A stretch of 57,660 nucleotides of DNA, taken from the NCBI GenBank assembly GCA_019113825.1, contig DXGR01000005.1, positions 1 to 57,660 of the forward strand, written 5' to 3'. Shown one piece after another: positions 1-7,745 of the stretch (positions are counted from its first letter, which is position 1; the number at the start of each line of letters is the position of its first letter). The notes beneath the pieces are model-generated. The model searched no databases. It was not told where the DNA came from and saw only the letters and a program-made list of their open reading frames with translations. The translations under genes were made by a program, and so were the position numbers. The stretch is from Candidatus Stackebrandtia excrementipullorum. GTDB taxonomy: Bacteria; Actinomycetota; Actinomycetes; Mycobacteriales; Micromonosporaceae.

Positions 1-85
1 CAACATGCTCAACCCGTTGTCGGGACCGTTTTGGCACCGCGCCGGGTATCGTCCGTTGTGGACCACCTGGTGCCGACCTCTGTGA
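1..85 (+). CDS. GNAT-family acetyltransferase, C-terminal fragment (partial)
   Basis: Only the last 27 codons are in the window, in the frame that starts at base 2 and stops with TGA at 83-85. The visible end reads NPLSGPFWHRAGYRPLW followed by a short tail. This is the usual last strand and helix of GNAT N-acetyltransferases (N-P-x-S-x-x-F-W-x-x-x-G-Y-R-P). GNAT enzymes transfer an acyl group from acyl-CoA to an amine. The substrate cannot be inferred from this fragment, and the call rests on the tail motif alone. Confidence 0.6.
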   Translation, partial: NMLNPLSGPFWHRAGYRPLWTTWCRPL

Positions 86-210
86 TGCGTGACACGAGCA
101 GCCGGTGGCCGTACGACACGAGGCCGAATCCTCCGCGCGGTCTGCGCGACCCGGGGCCGACACGGTTGGCCGCGTACGACCTGTGAGTCCAGGCCCCGGC
201 GGGCTCGAGG

Positions 211-239
211 CCTGGCCGGTCGCGACGCGGCCGACCAGG
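211..239. terminator. weak stem-loop between convergent genes
   Basis: CCTGGCCGGTCG (211-222) can pair imperfectly with CGGCCGACCAGG (228-239). It lies between the GNAT gene end (85) and the DUF3151 gene end (251), which converge. There is no U-tract, so this is a weak call. Confidence 0.3.
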
Positions 240-250
240 TTGGACCGGAT

Positions 251-658
251 CTAGCTCAACGCGTCGGCGGCGGCGGGGTCGCAGTCCCGCAGGAACTCTG
301 CGCACCTGGCGGCCTCACTGGATTCGCCGATGGCGTCGGCGGCGATGCTGAGGCGGTACAGCGCCTTCAGGAAACCGCGGTTGGGCTTGTGCGACCACGG
401 GACCGGTCCGTGACCACGCCAGCCGCTTCCCCGCAACTGGTCGAGCCCGCGGTGATATCCGGTGCGCGCGTAGGCGTATGCGGCAAGGTCGTCACCGTTT
501 TCGGCTGCTGCGGCCGACAGCTTCGCCCAGGCGTTGCAGAACGTGGGGAACTTGCGAGCCGTTTCTGCCGGGCCGTGCTCCTCCAGATACGCCATCTGGT
601 CGGCGTCGTCGGGCAGCAGAGTCGGCTCAGGCTCGGGCAGCAGGTTTTGGTTGAGCAT
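251..658 (-). CDS. DUF3151 family protein
   Basis: This is a 135-residue soluble protein that matches the actinobacterial DUF3151 family over its whole length. It has a central block with AYAYARTGYHRGLD, then GHGPVPWSH and NRGFLKALYRL, and ends FLRDCDPAAADAL. The family has no known function. I chose the ATG at 658-656 because AAGGAG lies six bases upstream. The in-frame ATG at 664 directly abuts that same ribosome binding site, and the open frame runs back to 745. The N-terminus is acidic and proline-rich (PEPEPTLLPDD), as is usual in the family. Confidence 0.9.
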   Translation of the reverse strand: MLNQNLLPEPEPTLLPDDADQMAYLEEHGPAETARKFPTFCNAWAKLSAAAAENGDDLAAYAYARTGYHRGLDQLRGSGWRGHGPVPWSHKPNRGFLKALYRLSIAADAIGESSEAARCAEFLRDCDPAAADALS

Positions 659-787
659 GGTCATCTCCTTGGCCAGGCGTTCACATGGGTCGGTCGGTGT
701 GCCGGTCGTATATGCCAGCCCAGAGTAGAAGGCCACGCGACACATCGTGCGTCCACCCGCCGAGGAAACCGATCCGGGTCGTCCTCG

Positions 788-1290
788 TCACAGCGGCATG
801 TAGCGCTCACCGTTGACGTCGAAGGCGATTCCGGTGACGTACGAGGCGTCCTGCGAAGCGAGGAACTACATGGGCGCCATAGGTTCCGGAGGCCGGCGTA
901 GGGCCACGGCGTCGATGAGTCCGGCGCGTTCGTCGTCGGTCGGCGGTCCAACGCGGGGTGTGAGAACCGGTCCCTCGCCGCGGCACGCCGACGGATCAGC
1001 CAGCCGGCGGCGGCTTTCGCCGTCGCGTAAAAAACCCCGATGACCGGCCGCGGCGCGGATGGCCGCCGATCAAGGAGCGCGTGATGATGCGACCGGTCGG
1101 CTCCCGATGCAACAGCGCCTTCCGCGTTGACGACCCCCGATGCCGGACGGTGCGATGTCGGTCGGGTCGCGTGAGGCCCATCGGGTTGGTGAACGTGCCC
1201 GGAACGTCGAGTCGTCCCATGCGGTCGACCGCGGCGGTCATCGCCTTTCGTGCCCATGCCGGGCCGGTCACGTCGACATCGACGTCGGCC
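788..1290 (-). pseudogene. decayed short-chain dehydrogenase/reductase (SDR)
   Basis: Five SDR landmarks occur in the right order on the minus strand but in three frames. At about 1274-1203 is DVTGPAWARKAM..VDRMGRLDV (the D-V-T and GRLDV region). At about 1094-1062 is TGRIITRSLIGG (normally GRIIN-x-SS). Next is GVFYATAKAAAGW (the YxxxK catalytic region). At about 940 is GLIDAVALRRPPEP. Last is FLASQDASYVTGIAFDVNGERYM, ending at a TGA at 790-788. An in-frame TAG sits just before FLAS. Frame changes plus a stop mean that no functional enzyme can be made. The N-terminal Rossmann glycine motif is no longer recognisable, so the upstream limit is approximate. From 1291 to 1711 I see no supportable gene. 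Confidence 0.75.
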
Positions 1291-1711
1291 AGCACAGGTC
1301 GGGCTCGGCGGCCTGTGCCCCCTGGGTGGCAGGTGCCCGATGGGCACGACGACGGTTTGGGCGCGCTGAGTGGCTTCGCCGCAGCGGGCGTCAACGGCGT
1401 GGACGGCTCGTGCGGCCAGGTGACGTGGTCGCGAAAACCCCGTCTACGGGCGGTCGTTTCAGACGCCGCATGCAGAACACATCCTGCAGGCGTTGCTTCC
1501 CGAAGCCCCGGATGTCGCCGTCGGTGCGGTCGGGGCGTTTTCCTCGGCCGCTATGCCCCTCATCCTGACGGGTCGGTTTGGGCGGGTGCGTCTGTTCGAC
1601 CCTGCTTGGACGCTTCACACCGCCGCCGTCCGGTCGCAAGGACCGAGAAGCGGCGGCCGAAGAACGCGTCGACGTGTTCGTACGGTCTCGAGGCGAAGCG
1701 GTGGACGCAGG

Positions 1712-2629
1712 TCAGCCGAAAATGTCGAAGAGAGCCCCGGTCCGCCACACGACGGCCGCCGCGAACAACGCGACGGTGGCGATGAAGGCGCTGGCGTGGA
1801 TGAGATTGCGGCTTTCGCGTGGTGCTGCGGACAACGCCCAACCCAGCGCCAGCCCGGTGACGAGGCCGCCCAGGTGGCCGGTGATGCTGATGTTGGGCAC
1901 CATGAACGTGATCACCAGGTTCAGGCCCAGGAGGACGTAGATGCCGGAGTTGTCGCGCGAGAGCTTGCGGTTGATCAGCAGAACCGCGCCGAACAGGCCG
2001 AAGATCGACCCGGAGGCGCCGGCGGAGAAGCCCGTCGGGGAGGCGAACAGGTAGGTCGCGACGTTGCCGCCGAGCCCGCAGATCAGGTAGAGCGTGAGGA
2101 ACCGCGCCGGGCCGAGGTCGCGTTCCAGGTAGCGGCCGAAAATCCACAGTACGTACATGTTGAACGCCAGGTGGATGATCCCGTAGTGCAGGAACATCCC
2201 GGTGATCAACCGGTGGTATTCGCCGTTGGCGATCCCGAACGGGATCCAACCGCCGCCGACCAGCTCCGCGTACGGGCCCGGATAAACCGAGCCGTAAATG
2301 TGTAGTTCGCTGGGCGAGCCCATGATGACGTCGACGACGGCGCCCCCGAACGCGCCGGTCATGACCAGGCCCGCCAGGAACACCGCGACGTTGATGCCGA
2401 TCAGGACTTTGGTGACCATGCCGGCGTGGCCGCGCATCGTCCCGCCGAGCGCGGTCCGTGTCTGACGGATCGACTTGCGGCCCTCGGCGACGCAATCGGG
2501 GCACTGAAAGCCCACGGCCGCCTGGTTCATACAATTTGGACAGATCGGCCGGTCACAGCGCACGCACTTAACGTAGGTTTCGGTCCGTGGGTGCCGGTAG
2601 CAGACCGGCGCGACCTGTTCGTCTGTCAT
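1712..2629 (-). CDS. rhomboid-family intramembrane serine protease with zinc-ribbon N-terminus
   Basis: The protein has 305 residues. Residues 10-46 form a B-box-like zinc-binding module (C10, H13, C22, C25, C30, C33, C43, C46). Six or more hydrophobic segments follow. The rhomboid catalytic set is present: N157 in the HLAFN segment, the nucleophile S206 in GASGS, and H252 in ITGHLGG. Rhomboids cleave transmembrane helices inside the membrane; the substrate here is unknown. The start ATG (2629-2627) overlaps the TAA stop of the cyclophilin gene by one base (TAATG), so the two are probably translationally coupled. This cyclophilin-rhomboid order is common in actinobacteria. Confidence 0.93.
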   Translation of the reverse strand: MTDEQVAPVCYRHPRTETYVKCVRCDRPICPNCMNQAAVGFQCPDCVAEGRKSIRQTRTALGGTMRGHAGMVTKVLIGINVAVFLAGLVMTGAFGGAVVDVIMGSPSELHIYGSVYPGPYAELVGGGWIPFGIANGEYHRLITGMFLHYGIIHLAFNMYVLWIFGRYLERDLGPARFLTLYLICGLGGNVATYLFASPTGFSAGASGSIFGLFGAVLLINRKLSRDNSGIYVLLGLNLVITFMVPNISITGHLGGLVTGLALGWALSAAPRESRNLIHASAFIATVALFAAAVVWRTGALFDIFG

Positions 2630-3141
2630 TACCGGGTAATCGTAACGCGTTCAATACGGATTTCTTCCAGCGGTTTGTCGCTGCGATCGGTTGCGGCCGA
2701 ACCGATGGCGTCGACCACCTTCTGCGAAGCGGCGTCACGGACCTCACCGAAGACGGTGTGGCGACGGGTCAGGTGCGGTTGCGGGCTCACCGTGATGAAG
2801 AACTGCGAACCGTTGGTGCCCGGTCCGGCGTTGGCCATGCCCAGGATGTAGGGCTTGTTGAACGCCAGATCGGTGTGGAACTCGTCGTCGAACTGGTAGC
2901 CGGGGCCCCCACGGCCGGTACCGGTCCGGTCACCGGTCTGAATCATGAAGCCTTCGATGATCCGGTGGAAGATGACGCCGTCGTAGTACGGTCCGCTGCC
3001 GGGCTTGTTGGTAGCGGGGTCGACGTAGTCGCGCGTTCCCTCGGCCAGCTCGACGAAGTTTCGCACCGTTTTGGGCGTGTGGTTGTCGAACAGCTCGATG
3101 ACGATGTCGCCTTGGTTGGTGTGCAAGGTAGCCGTTGTCAT
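2629..3141 (-). CDS. ppiA: peptidyl-prolyl cis-trans isomerase, cyclophilin type
   Basis: This 170-residue cytosolic cyclophilin has the FHRIIEGFMIQTGD segment (catalytic Arg and Phe region), GTGRGGPGY, MANAGPGTNGSQFFIT and HTVFGEV in canonical order. It catalyses proline cis/trans isomerisation during protein folding. The start was set at the ATG at 3141-3139 (MTTATLHTNQGDIV), which matches the family N-terminus. A second ATG lies nine bases upstream (3150), and the frame is open to 3282, but that extension has no family resemblance. No strong Shine-Dalgarno is visible. The rhomboid gene follows with a one-base overlap. Confidence 0.93.
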   Translation of the reverse strand: MTTATLHTNQGDIVIELFDNHTPKTVRNFVELAEGTRDYVDPATNKPGSGPYYDGVIFHRIIEGFMIQTGDRTGTGRGGPGYQFDDEFHTDLAFNKPYILGMANAGPGTNGSQFFITVSPQPHLTRRHTVFGEVRDAASQKVVDAIGSAATDRSDKPLEEIRIERVTITR

Positions 3142-3283
3142 GACGCCCATGGTGCCATGCCCGGTCACGACCGACCGCACCTGTCGGGGTTCGGGGGTCT
3201 GCCGAGAATTGTGATAACTCCGCTGAACCGTTGGTTTGCGATGCAGGATGTGGGGGTAGTCAAACCACGGGAGGTGAATCAAC

Positions 3284-3655
3284 GTGATCTTGCTGAATCG
3301 TCGTACGTCAAAGGGCCGTGCCCAGCGGATTCGTGGAGAACTCGCTGAAGGTTTCGGTCATATAAGGTCCGCTACCGGACAGGCTGCAACCGGTGCGGCA
3401 GAACGAATAGCTCCACGGATTGACAATGCGTTGACGGTAGTGGGCTTGAGGAAAAAACCACGTGCGCGTTGGCCTTGGGTGACCGGCGCCGTCGTCGCCG
3501 GGGCGGCTGCGGGAGTCGCGGGAATGATGCTGATGCGTCGTAACCGCGAATCGGTCGACGACCTCTTTGTCGACGACCCCCGTGCCGAGGGAATCGGCTA
3601 CCCGGAAACGAATATGTCCGACCGCAACGAAGAGCTCGCCAAGACGCCCAAGTAG
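3284..3655 (+). CDS. small single-pass membrane protein of unknown function
   Basis: This is a 123-residue protein read from GTG, with a strong GGGAGGTGA ribosome binding site about six bases upstream. Residues 1-60 are basic and amphipathic. One hydrophobic stretch (about 66-84: VTGAVVAGAAAGVAGMMLM) is followed by RRNR and an acidic C-terminal tail. This suggests a single membrane anchor with a cytosolic tail. It is transcribed divergently from ppiA and ends just before a stem-loop at 3688. I do not recognise a domain. Confidence 0.75.
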   Translation: MILLNRRTSKGRAQRIRGELAEGFGHIRSATGQAATGAAERIAPRIDNALTVVGLRKKPRARWPWVTGAVVAGAAAGVAGMMLMRRNRESVDDLFVDDPRAEGIGYPETNMSDRNEELAKTPK

Positions 3656-3687
3656 TAAGTAGGGCTTGGGGCGGTCGTGAAGACGTT

Positions 3688-3721
3688 GCCCGGTGCAGTG
3701 GCTTCGGCCGGTGCACCGGGC
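3688..3721 (+). terminator. stem-loop terminator
   Basis: GCCCGGTGCA (3688-3697) and TGCACCGGGC (3712-3721) form a perfect 10-bp stem with a 14-nt loop. It lies 33 bases after the stop of the 3284-3655 gene and is followed by CGTTCTTGTGTT. Confidence 0.7.
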
Positions 3722-3756
3722 CGTTCTTGTGTTGAGACCGGGTGCGAACGTAAACG

Positions 3757-3810
3757 TGGCGCCGGGGGCACGCTCGCTGCGGGGGGGAGTCAGCGAGTGC
3801 GCCACCCGAC
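3757..3810. repeat. long imperfect inverted repeat in intergenic DNA
   Basis: A GTGGCG arm and a CTCGCTG arm on the left pair with CAGCGAG and CGCCAC on the right across a G-rich loop. The result is an interrupted hairpin between the convergent genes ending at 3655 and 4003. It may be a second terminator for the minus-strand aminotransferase gene. The rest of 3811-4002 holds a TGGCGTA-AC-TACGCCA palindrome near 3924-3939 and no gene. Confidence 0.4.
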
Positions 3811-4002
3811 GCCACATGGGGGGCGGGGGTAAAGCCTCCGTCGACGCGATAACGCGTCGCATGTCTGTGATTCTTATCGGTACACAGCGAGGTTGCAAAC
3901 CCTTCGTGCTGGCGGTTGTCCGCCATGGCGTAACTACGCCAGGGTAACCAGGTCGGAGCGTGACGGTCCGACAACCTACTGTCGACAATGGTTACGGTGT
4001 GA

Positions 4003-5109
4003 TCACAGACTTGCAACGAATAATCGGCAAGCCTCGATTGCGGCGGCCAACCGGCGCACGCCCTCGTCGACGCGGTCGGTGGGCACGGCCGAGTAGGCCA
4101 ACCGGAGGCTGTGTTCGCCGCCTTCCAGAACGAAATCCGTTCCCTTGACGACCTGAACGCCGTGCTCTGCCGCTACCGGAAGCAGCTTGTGGACGTCCAC
4201 GTCGGGCCCCAGATCGACCCACAGGAAATACCCACCGTCGGGAACCGTGAACGTCGACTGTGGCAGGTGTTTGGTCAGCGCCGTACCCAGCGCGTCCGCA
4301 CGCTCCTCCAGCGCCTGGCGCACTGTGACGATGGACGCCTCCAACGAGCCCGACACGGCGTACTGGTAAATCGTGGCCTGGGCGAGCATGTTCGGCGCTA
4401 TGTAGGTGTTGGTGGCCATCGAGGCGATCTTGCCGATCAGCTTCGTGGGGCCGACCAGGTAACCCGTCCGCAGACCCGGCGCCACCGTTTTCGAGAACGA
4501 TGAGGCGAAGACGACCGACTCGTTCGTGTCCATCGACAGCATCGTCGGCAGGTTGTCTCCCCGGAACCGGATGTCCAGGTAGGGGTCGTCCTCGAATATC
4601 GTGAAACCGTACCGAGCGGCCAACTCCATGAGACGCTTGCGCTTCTCGAGCGACAGCGTGACACCGGCGGGGTTCTGGAAGTTCGGGATGATGTGCGCGA
4701 GTTTCGGGCGCAGACCGCCCTCCAGCGCCTTCTCGACCGCGGCAACGTCGAGGCCGTCGGAATCCAAACCGAAAGCGTGAAGATCGCCGCGACGGTTGCG
4801 CAGCCCCAGCAGGGTCCGGTCGTAGGTGGGACGCTCCACTATCACCGGAGTGTCCGGTTCCACGAGCGCGTCGAACAGGAACGCGTCGGCCTGCATCGAA
4901 CCGTTCGTGACGAGAACCTGATCGACCGCGACACCGTGCTTGTCAGCGATCCACTTCCGCAGGGGCGGGTAACCGACCGAGGTTCCGTAGCCGGCGATAC
5001 GGGCGGGGTCCTTGTCGAACGCGGCCACTGCGGCCGCCTTCAGCCCTTCGATGTCGACGATGTCCAGGCTTGGAGCTCCACGGGCGAACGAGATCACATC
5101 TGCTGACAT
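4003..5109 (-). CDS. PLP-dependent aminotransferase, class I/II (MocR/LysN-like domain)
   Basis: This 368-residue fold-type I PLP enzyme has no regulatory DNA-binding domain. PNFQNPAG (142-149) and EDDPY (173-177) bind the cofactor ring. The Schiff-base lysine is K207 in SSFSKTVAPGLR, and R214 of GLRTG follows. The PNFQNPAG form is typical of 2-aminoadipate and aromatic or branched-chain aminotransferases related to the C-terminal half of MocR regulators. The amino donor and acceptor cannot be told from sequence. It is transcribed alone, behind the terminator that closes bpa. Confidence 0.88.
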   Translation of the reverse strand: MSADVISFARGAPSLDIVDIEGLKAAAVAAFDKDPARIAGYGTSVGYPPLRKWIADKHGVAVDQVLVTNGSMQADAFLFDALVEPDTPVIVERPTYDRTLLGLRNRRGDLHAFGLDSDGLDVAAVEKALEGGLRPKLAHIIPNFQNPAGVTLSLEKRKRLMELAARYGFTIFEDDPYLDIRFRGDNLPTMLSMDTNESVVFASSFSKTVAPGLRTGYLVGPTKLIGKIASMATNTYIAPNMLAQATIYQYAVSGSLEASIVTVRQALEERADALGTALTKHLPQSTFTVPDGGYFLWVDLGPDVDVHKLLPVAAEHGVQVVKGTDFVLEGGEHSLRLAYSAVPTDRVDEGVRRLAAAIEACRLFVASL

Positions 5110-5179
5110 GTCATGAATGGTAGAGCGTTGAGATCAACTTGTTATCGGTGCGCACGGTGGGCGTGGGATAGGACATGCC

Positions 5180-5234
5180 GATGAGACGAAAACGGCCCGG
5201 AATCGGTGGTCAACCGGTTCCGGGCCGTCTCATC
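5180..5234. terminator. strong bidirectional-looking terminator after bpa
   Basis: ACGGCCCGGAA (5192-5202) pairs with TTCCGGGCCGT (5218-5228). An outer GATGAGAC (5180-5187) also pairs with GTCTCATC (5227-5234). The structure sits ten bases past the bpa stop and separates it from the aminotransferase gene. Confidence 0.8.
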
Positions 5235-5243
5235 GTCGAAGTC

Positions 5244-5861
5244 CTACAGGTACTGCCCGTGGCCCGACTCGTCGTCCTCGTTGCGGGCCGCGAGCATCTG
5301 CTGAACGCCGGCCGGTATCTGTCCCCCGGGCGGGAGCGCCGGGACACCACCGCGACGCATCTGCTCCAGCTGCATACGTGCGGCCATCTGCTGCGCCATC
5401 AGAGCCGCTTGAATTCCGTGAAACAGCCCCTCCAGCCAGCCGACCAGTTGCGCCTGCGCGATCCGCAACTCCGATTCCGACGGCGGTTCCTCGCTGTCGA
5501 ACGGCAGGGAGAGACGCTTCAGCTCCTCCTGGAGCTCGGGCGCCAGACCGTCCTCGAGTTCACTGATCGATCGGGCGTGAATCTCACGCAACCGCGACCG
5601 GCCGGCCTCATCCAAAGGCGCGGCGCGGACCTCCTCCAACAACTGTTTGATCATGCTTCCGACCCGCATCACCTTGGCCGGTTGCTCCACAAGTTTCGCC
5701 GGGTCGCCCGATTCACCGGTCTCGGGATCGACCTCCATGGTGCCCACCGGTTTGCCGTCGGGTCCCATGACCAGGACGGTCGCCGACTGCTCCTCGTTGT
5801 CGGTTTCCTCGTCGGTGGTTTCGGTTTCTTCCTCGGCTTTTTCGGTGTGCTCGTTAGTCAT
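5244..5861 (-). CDS. bpa: bacterial proteasome activator Bpa (PafE)
   Basis: This 205-residue protein matches the actinobacterial Bpa family (DUF2587). The N-terminus is disordered and acidic (EEETETTDEETDNEE). A GPDGKPVG segment and then a helical core (about residues 65-165, KVMRVGSMIKQLLEEVR onwards) follow. The C-terminus is GHGQYL. In the known family, the terminal GQYL tail docks into pockets of the 20S proteasome alpha ring and opens the gate without ATP, so unfolded proteins can enter. The start was set at the ATG at 5861 (MTNEHTEK), with GGGGAC upstream; the frame is open to 5900. It implies that this organism has a 20S proteasome, whose genes are not in this window. Confidence 0.9.
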   Translation of the reverse strand: MTNEHTEKAEEETETTDEETDNEEQSATVLVMGPDGKPVGTMEVDPETGESGDPAKLVEQPAKVMRVGSMIKQLLEEVRAAPLDEAGRSRLREIHARSISELEDGLAPELQEELKRLSLPFDSEEPPSESELRIAQAQLVGWLEGLFHGIQAALMAQQMAARMQLEQMRRGGVPALPPGGQIPAGVQQMLAARNEDDESGHGQYL

Positions 5862-5954
5862 CCGTCGTCCCCACGATGTTGATCGTTTTGGCTCGTACAT
5901 CGAGCCTAACGCCGTATCGCGGCGGCCGCGCGGTCGGCGGTGGCCGAGGTGCGT

Positions 5955-6640
5955 TCAGGCACGGAAGCGGTGGAAGTCCGGTGGCCGTTTATCGGCGAAG
6001 GCGTTCGCCGCCGAACAAGTTCACGGCCGTTGAAAGGCCGGGTGAGAGATGGCGGGCAGGTGGTCGGCGAATCGTCAACGACGCCTGGCCGCTTAAAGCA
6101 ACCACCGGCGGTCATCCGCCGTTTGTCGGCTCCCGATGCCGCCCGGCGAGATCGGCCGTTGGCTTTTCCGGCGAGGTTCCTGTCGAGGGTTTCAACAACC
6201 GTGGGGTGTTCGGGAGTGACGGTTGATGTCGTCGGCCGTTCCGTGCCGGCGCCGTCAACTCGAGTTTGGTCGTGACCTCGTTGCCGAGGGCCCGATCGAG
6301 CATTGTCGTCGCGTCGATCGGCTCTCAGCGAAACGACGGTTGCCGGGCACGTTTTCCACCCATCCCTCTGCCGGGTGGGCCGAACCGAAACCGGTGCGAA
6401 GCGATCGGGGGACGTCCCGGATCATCCGGCGAATCCGCTCGATTTCGAACCTGCCTCATTCGTGTCGCCGTAGCCGACGGTCTAGCGTGCGTTCCTTGAG
6501 GCCCTACCGAGGTGGGACGCTTTCTTGCCGGCGCGGGTGAGAAACGACGGTCCCGACCGTCGGATCGGATCAGGCTCTCTTTAACGCCCGGACGAGTTCG
6601 CCGATCGAGCGTCCCCTGACGGGGTTGGTCCCGTCCCGGA
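5955..6640 (-). pseudogene. probable decayed enoyl-CoA hydratase/isomerase (crotonase)
   Basis: The minus strand carries crotonase-like pieces in shifted frames. At about 6610-6541 is NPVRGRSIGELVRALKRA-stop-SDPTVGTVV. Next, in another frame, is LTRAGKKASHLGRAS (normally LTGAGKKAFCAGAD). Near 6300-6260 is LGNEVTTKLEL. At 6005-5955 is NAFADKRPPDFHRFRA followed by TGA, the usual family tail. The span of about 690 bp fits a 230-250 residue crotonase. At least one in-frame stop and several frame changes are needed, so it is not functional. The match is by eye and partial; the middle is unrecognisable. Positions 6641-6767 hold nothing I can name. Confidence 0.5.
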
Positions 6641-6767
6641 CGCCTGGTCGTGACGTTGTGTGATCGGCGGGTCAATGCCGTATGTCGGCAGGCTCTCCAG
6701 GGATTTGCAGCGGCTTTTCGGTCTCCCGTCGGCGTTCCGAGACGAGCACGGTGCCGTTCACGGGGCG

Positions 6768-6773
6768 TACTCT
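6768..6773 (+). promoter_or_regulatory. -10 box of a leaderless promoter
   Basis: TACTCT lies six bases before the ATG at 6780, so transcription is expected to start at the start codon itself. There is no Shine-Dalgarno, which agrees with leaderless translation. Confidence 0.55.
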
Positions 6774-6779
6774 TCGCAC

Positions 6780-7505
6780 ATGAGCGACCCTCGTGAAGTA
6801 CTTACCCGGGCCGCCCCGAGTGGGGAGATCGTGCCCTACGGGCCGCACCCCGACCAGGTGCTCGAAATGTTCGAGCCGAGCCGGGAGACCGGCCGCACCA
6901 TCGTGTTCGTGCACGGCGGTTTCTGGCGGCAGGCCTACGACCGGTCCCATGTGCGACCACTGTGTAACGACCTGGCCGATCGGGGGCATCGGGTCGTTTC
7001 GGTCGAATACCGTCGCACGGGAGGCGACGGAGGTTGGCCCGCCACGTTCGAGGACGTTGGCGCGGCGTTGGCGCACGTCACAGCCGACATCGACACCCCG
7101 GTCATCCTGGCTGGGCACTCCGCCGGTGGGCAGCTTTGTCTGTACGCGGCCGTCGACTCGACCACCGTGGCCGCCGTCGTCGCCTTGGCCCCCGTATCCG
7201 ACCTGACCCGTGCGTACTCCGAACGGCTCGACGGTGATGCCGTGGCCGCGGTCATGGGCGGTGATCCGCACAGTCACGCAGACCGTTATGCGGCAGTCGA
7301 CCCCATGCTTCGCCCACCCCGTGTTCCGGTCACCGTCCTGCACGGCGACCGGGACCGGCAGGTGCCCGTCGAATATTCGCGTTCCTACGCCGACGCCCAC
7401 GACGCGAACCTGGTTGAATTGGCGGGTGCGGGCCATTTCGAGCTCATCGACCCTCGATCGAGAGCATGGCAGTGGGTGTACCATGCGATGCGGCGTGAAA
7501 GGTAG
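6780..7505 (+). CDS. alpha/beta hydrolase (kynurenine formamidase/esterase-like)
   Basis: This 241-residue alpha/beta hydrolase has the oxyanion HGG motif in VFVHGGFW, the nucleophile serine in GHSAGG, an Asp in LHGDRDRQVP and a C-terminal His in GAGHFELI. The HGGFW form is seen in kynurenine formamidase-like and small esterase families; the real substrate is unknown. I chose the ATG at 6780 (MSDPREVL) because it matches the family N-terminus and has a -10 box six bases upstream. The frame is open back to 6660, but that part shows no homology. Confidence 0.85.
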   Translation: MSDPREVLTRAAPSGEIVPYGPHPDQVLEMFEPSRETGRTIVFVHGGFWRQAYDRSHVRPLCNDLADRGHRVVSVEYRRTGGDGGWPATFEDVGAALAHVTADIDTPVILAGHSAGGQLCLYAAVDSTTVAAVVALAPVSDLTRAYSERLDGDAVAAVMGGDPHSHADRYAAVDPMLRPPRVPVTVLHGDRDRQVPVEYSRSYADAHDANLVELAGAGHFELIDPRSRAWQWVYHAMRRER

Positions 7506-7581
7506 TCAAACCGGGCGCATCGGGACACCTCTCACACATAGAATCCACGACAGCCGACACGTCAGCGGATGAGGAGAGGCG

Positions 7582-7677
7582 GTGATCGCCCCTATGAGAC
7601 GAACAACATCGCGACGAAGTAGTAAAGGCGAGCCCCCGAGTCCCGTGCCGCCGGCGGTGCGGTCCCGGCTCGGCTGA
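7582..7677 (+). CDS. proline-rich small upstream ORF before corA (putative leader peptide)
   Basis: GTG at 7582, preceded by GAGGAGAGGCG, opens a 31-codon frame that ends in TGA at 7675-7677, 68 bases before the corA start. The peptide is basic early on (RRTTSRRS) and then proline-rich (EPPSPVPPAV), with six prolines in all. In enterobacteria, proline-rich leader peptides upstream of Mg2+ transporters couple translation to transporter expression. That parallel is inference here. The ribosome binding site is good, but coding status is unproven. Confidence 0.4.
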   Translation: MIAPMRRTTSRRSSKGEPPSPVPPAVRSRLG

Positions 7678-7688
7678 CATCTCCTGCA

Positions 7689-7700
7689 CCACCGGTGGTC
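7689..7700. promoter_or_regulatory. 12-bp perfect palindrome upstream of corA
   Basis: ACCACCGGTGGT is its own reverse complement and lies 45 bases before the corA start, after the small upstream ORF. It could be a protein-binding site or an RNA stem. Nothing more can be said. Confidence 0.35.
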
Positions 7701-7745
7701 TTTCCATAGGTCCTTAGTGAACCGAATCTGGTGAAAGACGCTGCC

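Noticed and set aside
89-901. A 270-codon plus-strand frame opposite DUF3151
   Set aside because: No family features, and it is antisense to a clearly conserved gene.
3924-3939. TGGCGTA-AC-TACGCCA palindrome as an operator
   Set aside because: It lies between two gene ends, not before a start. It may be a terminator piece or chance, so it is only mentioned in passing.
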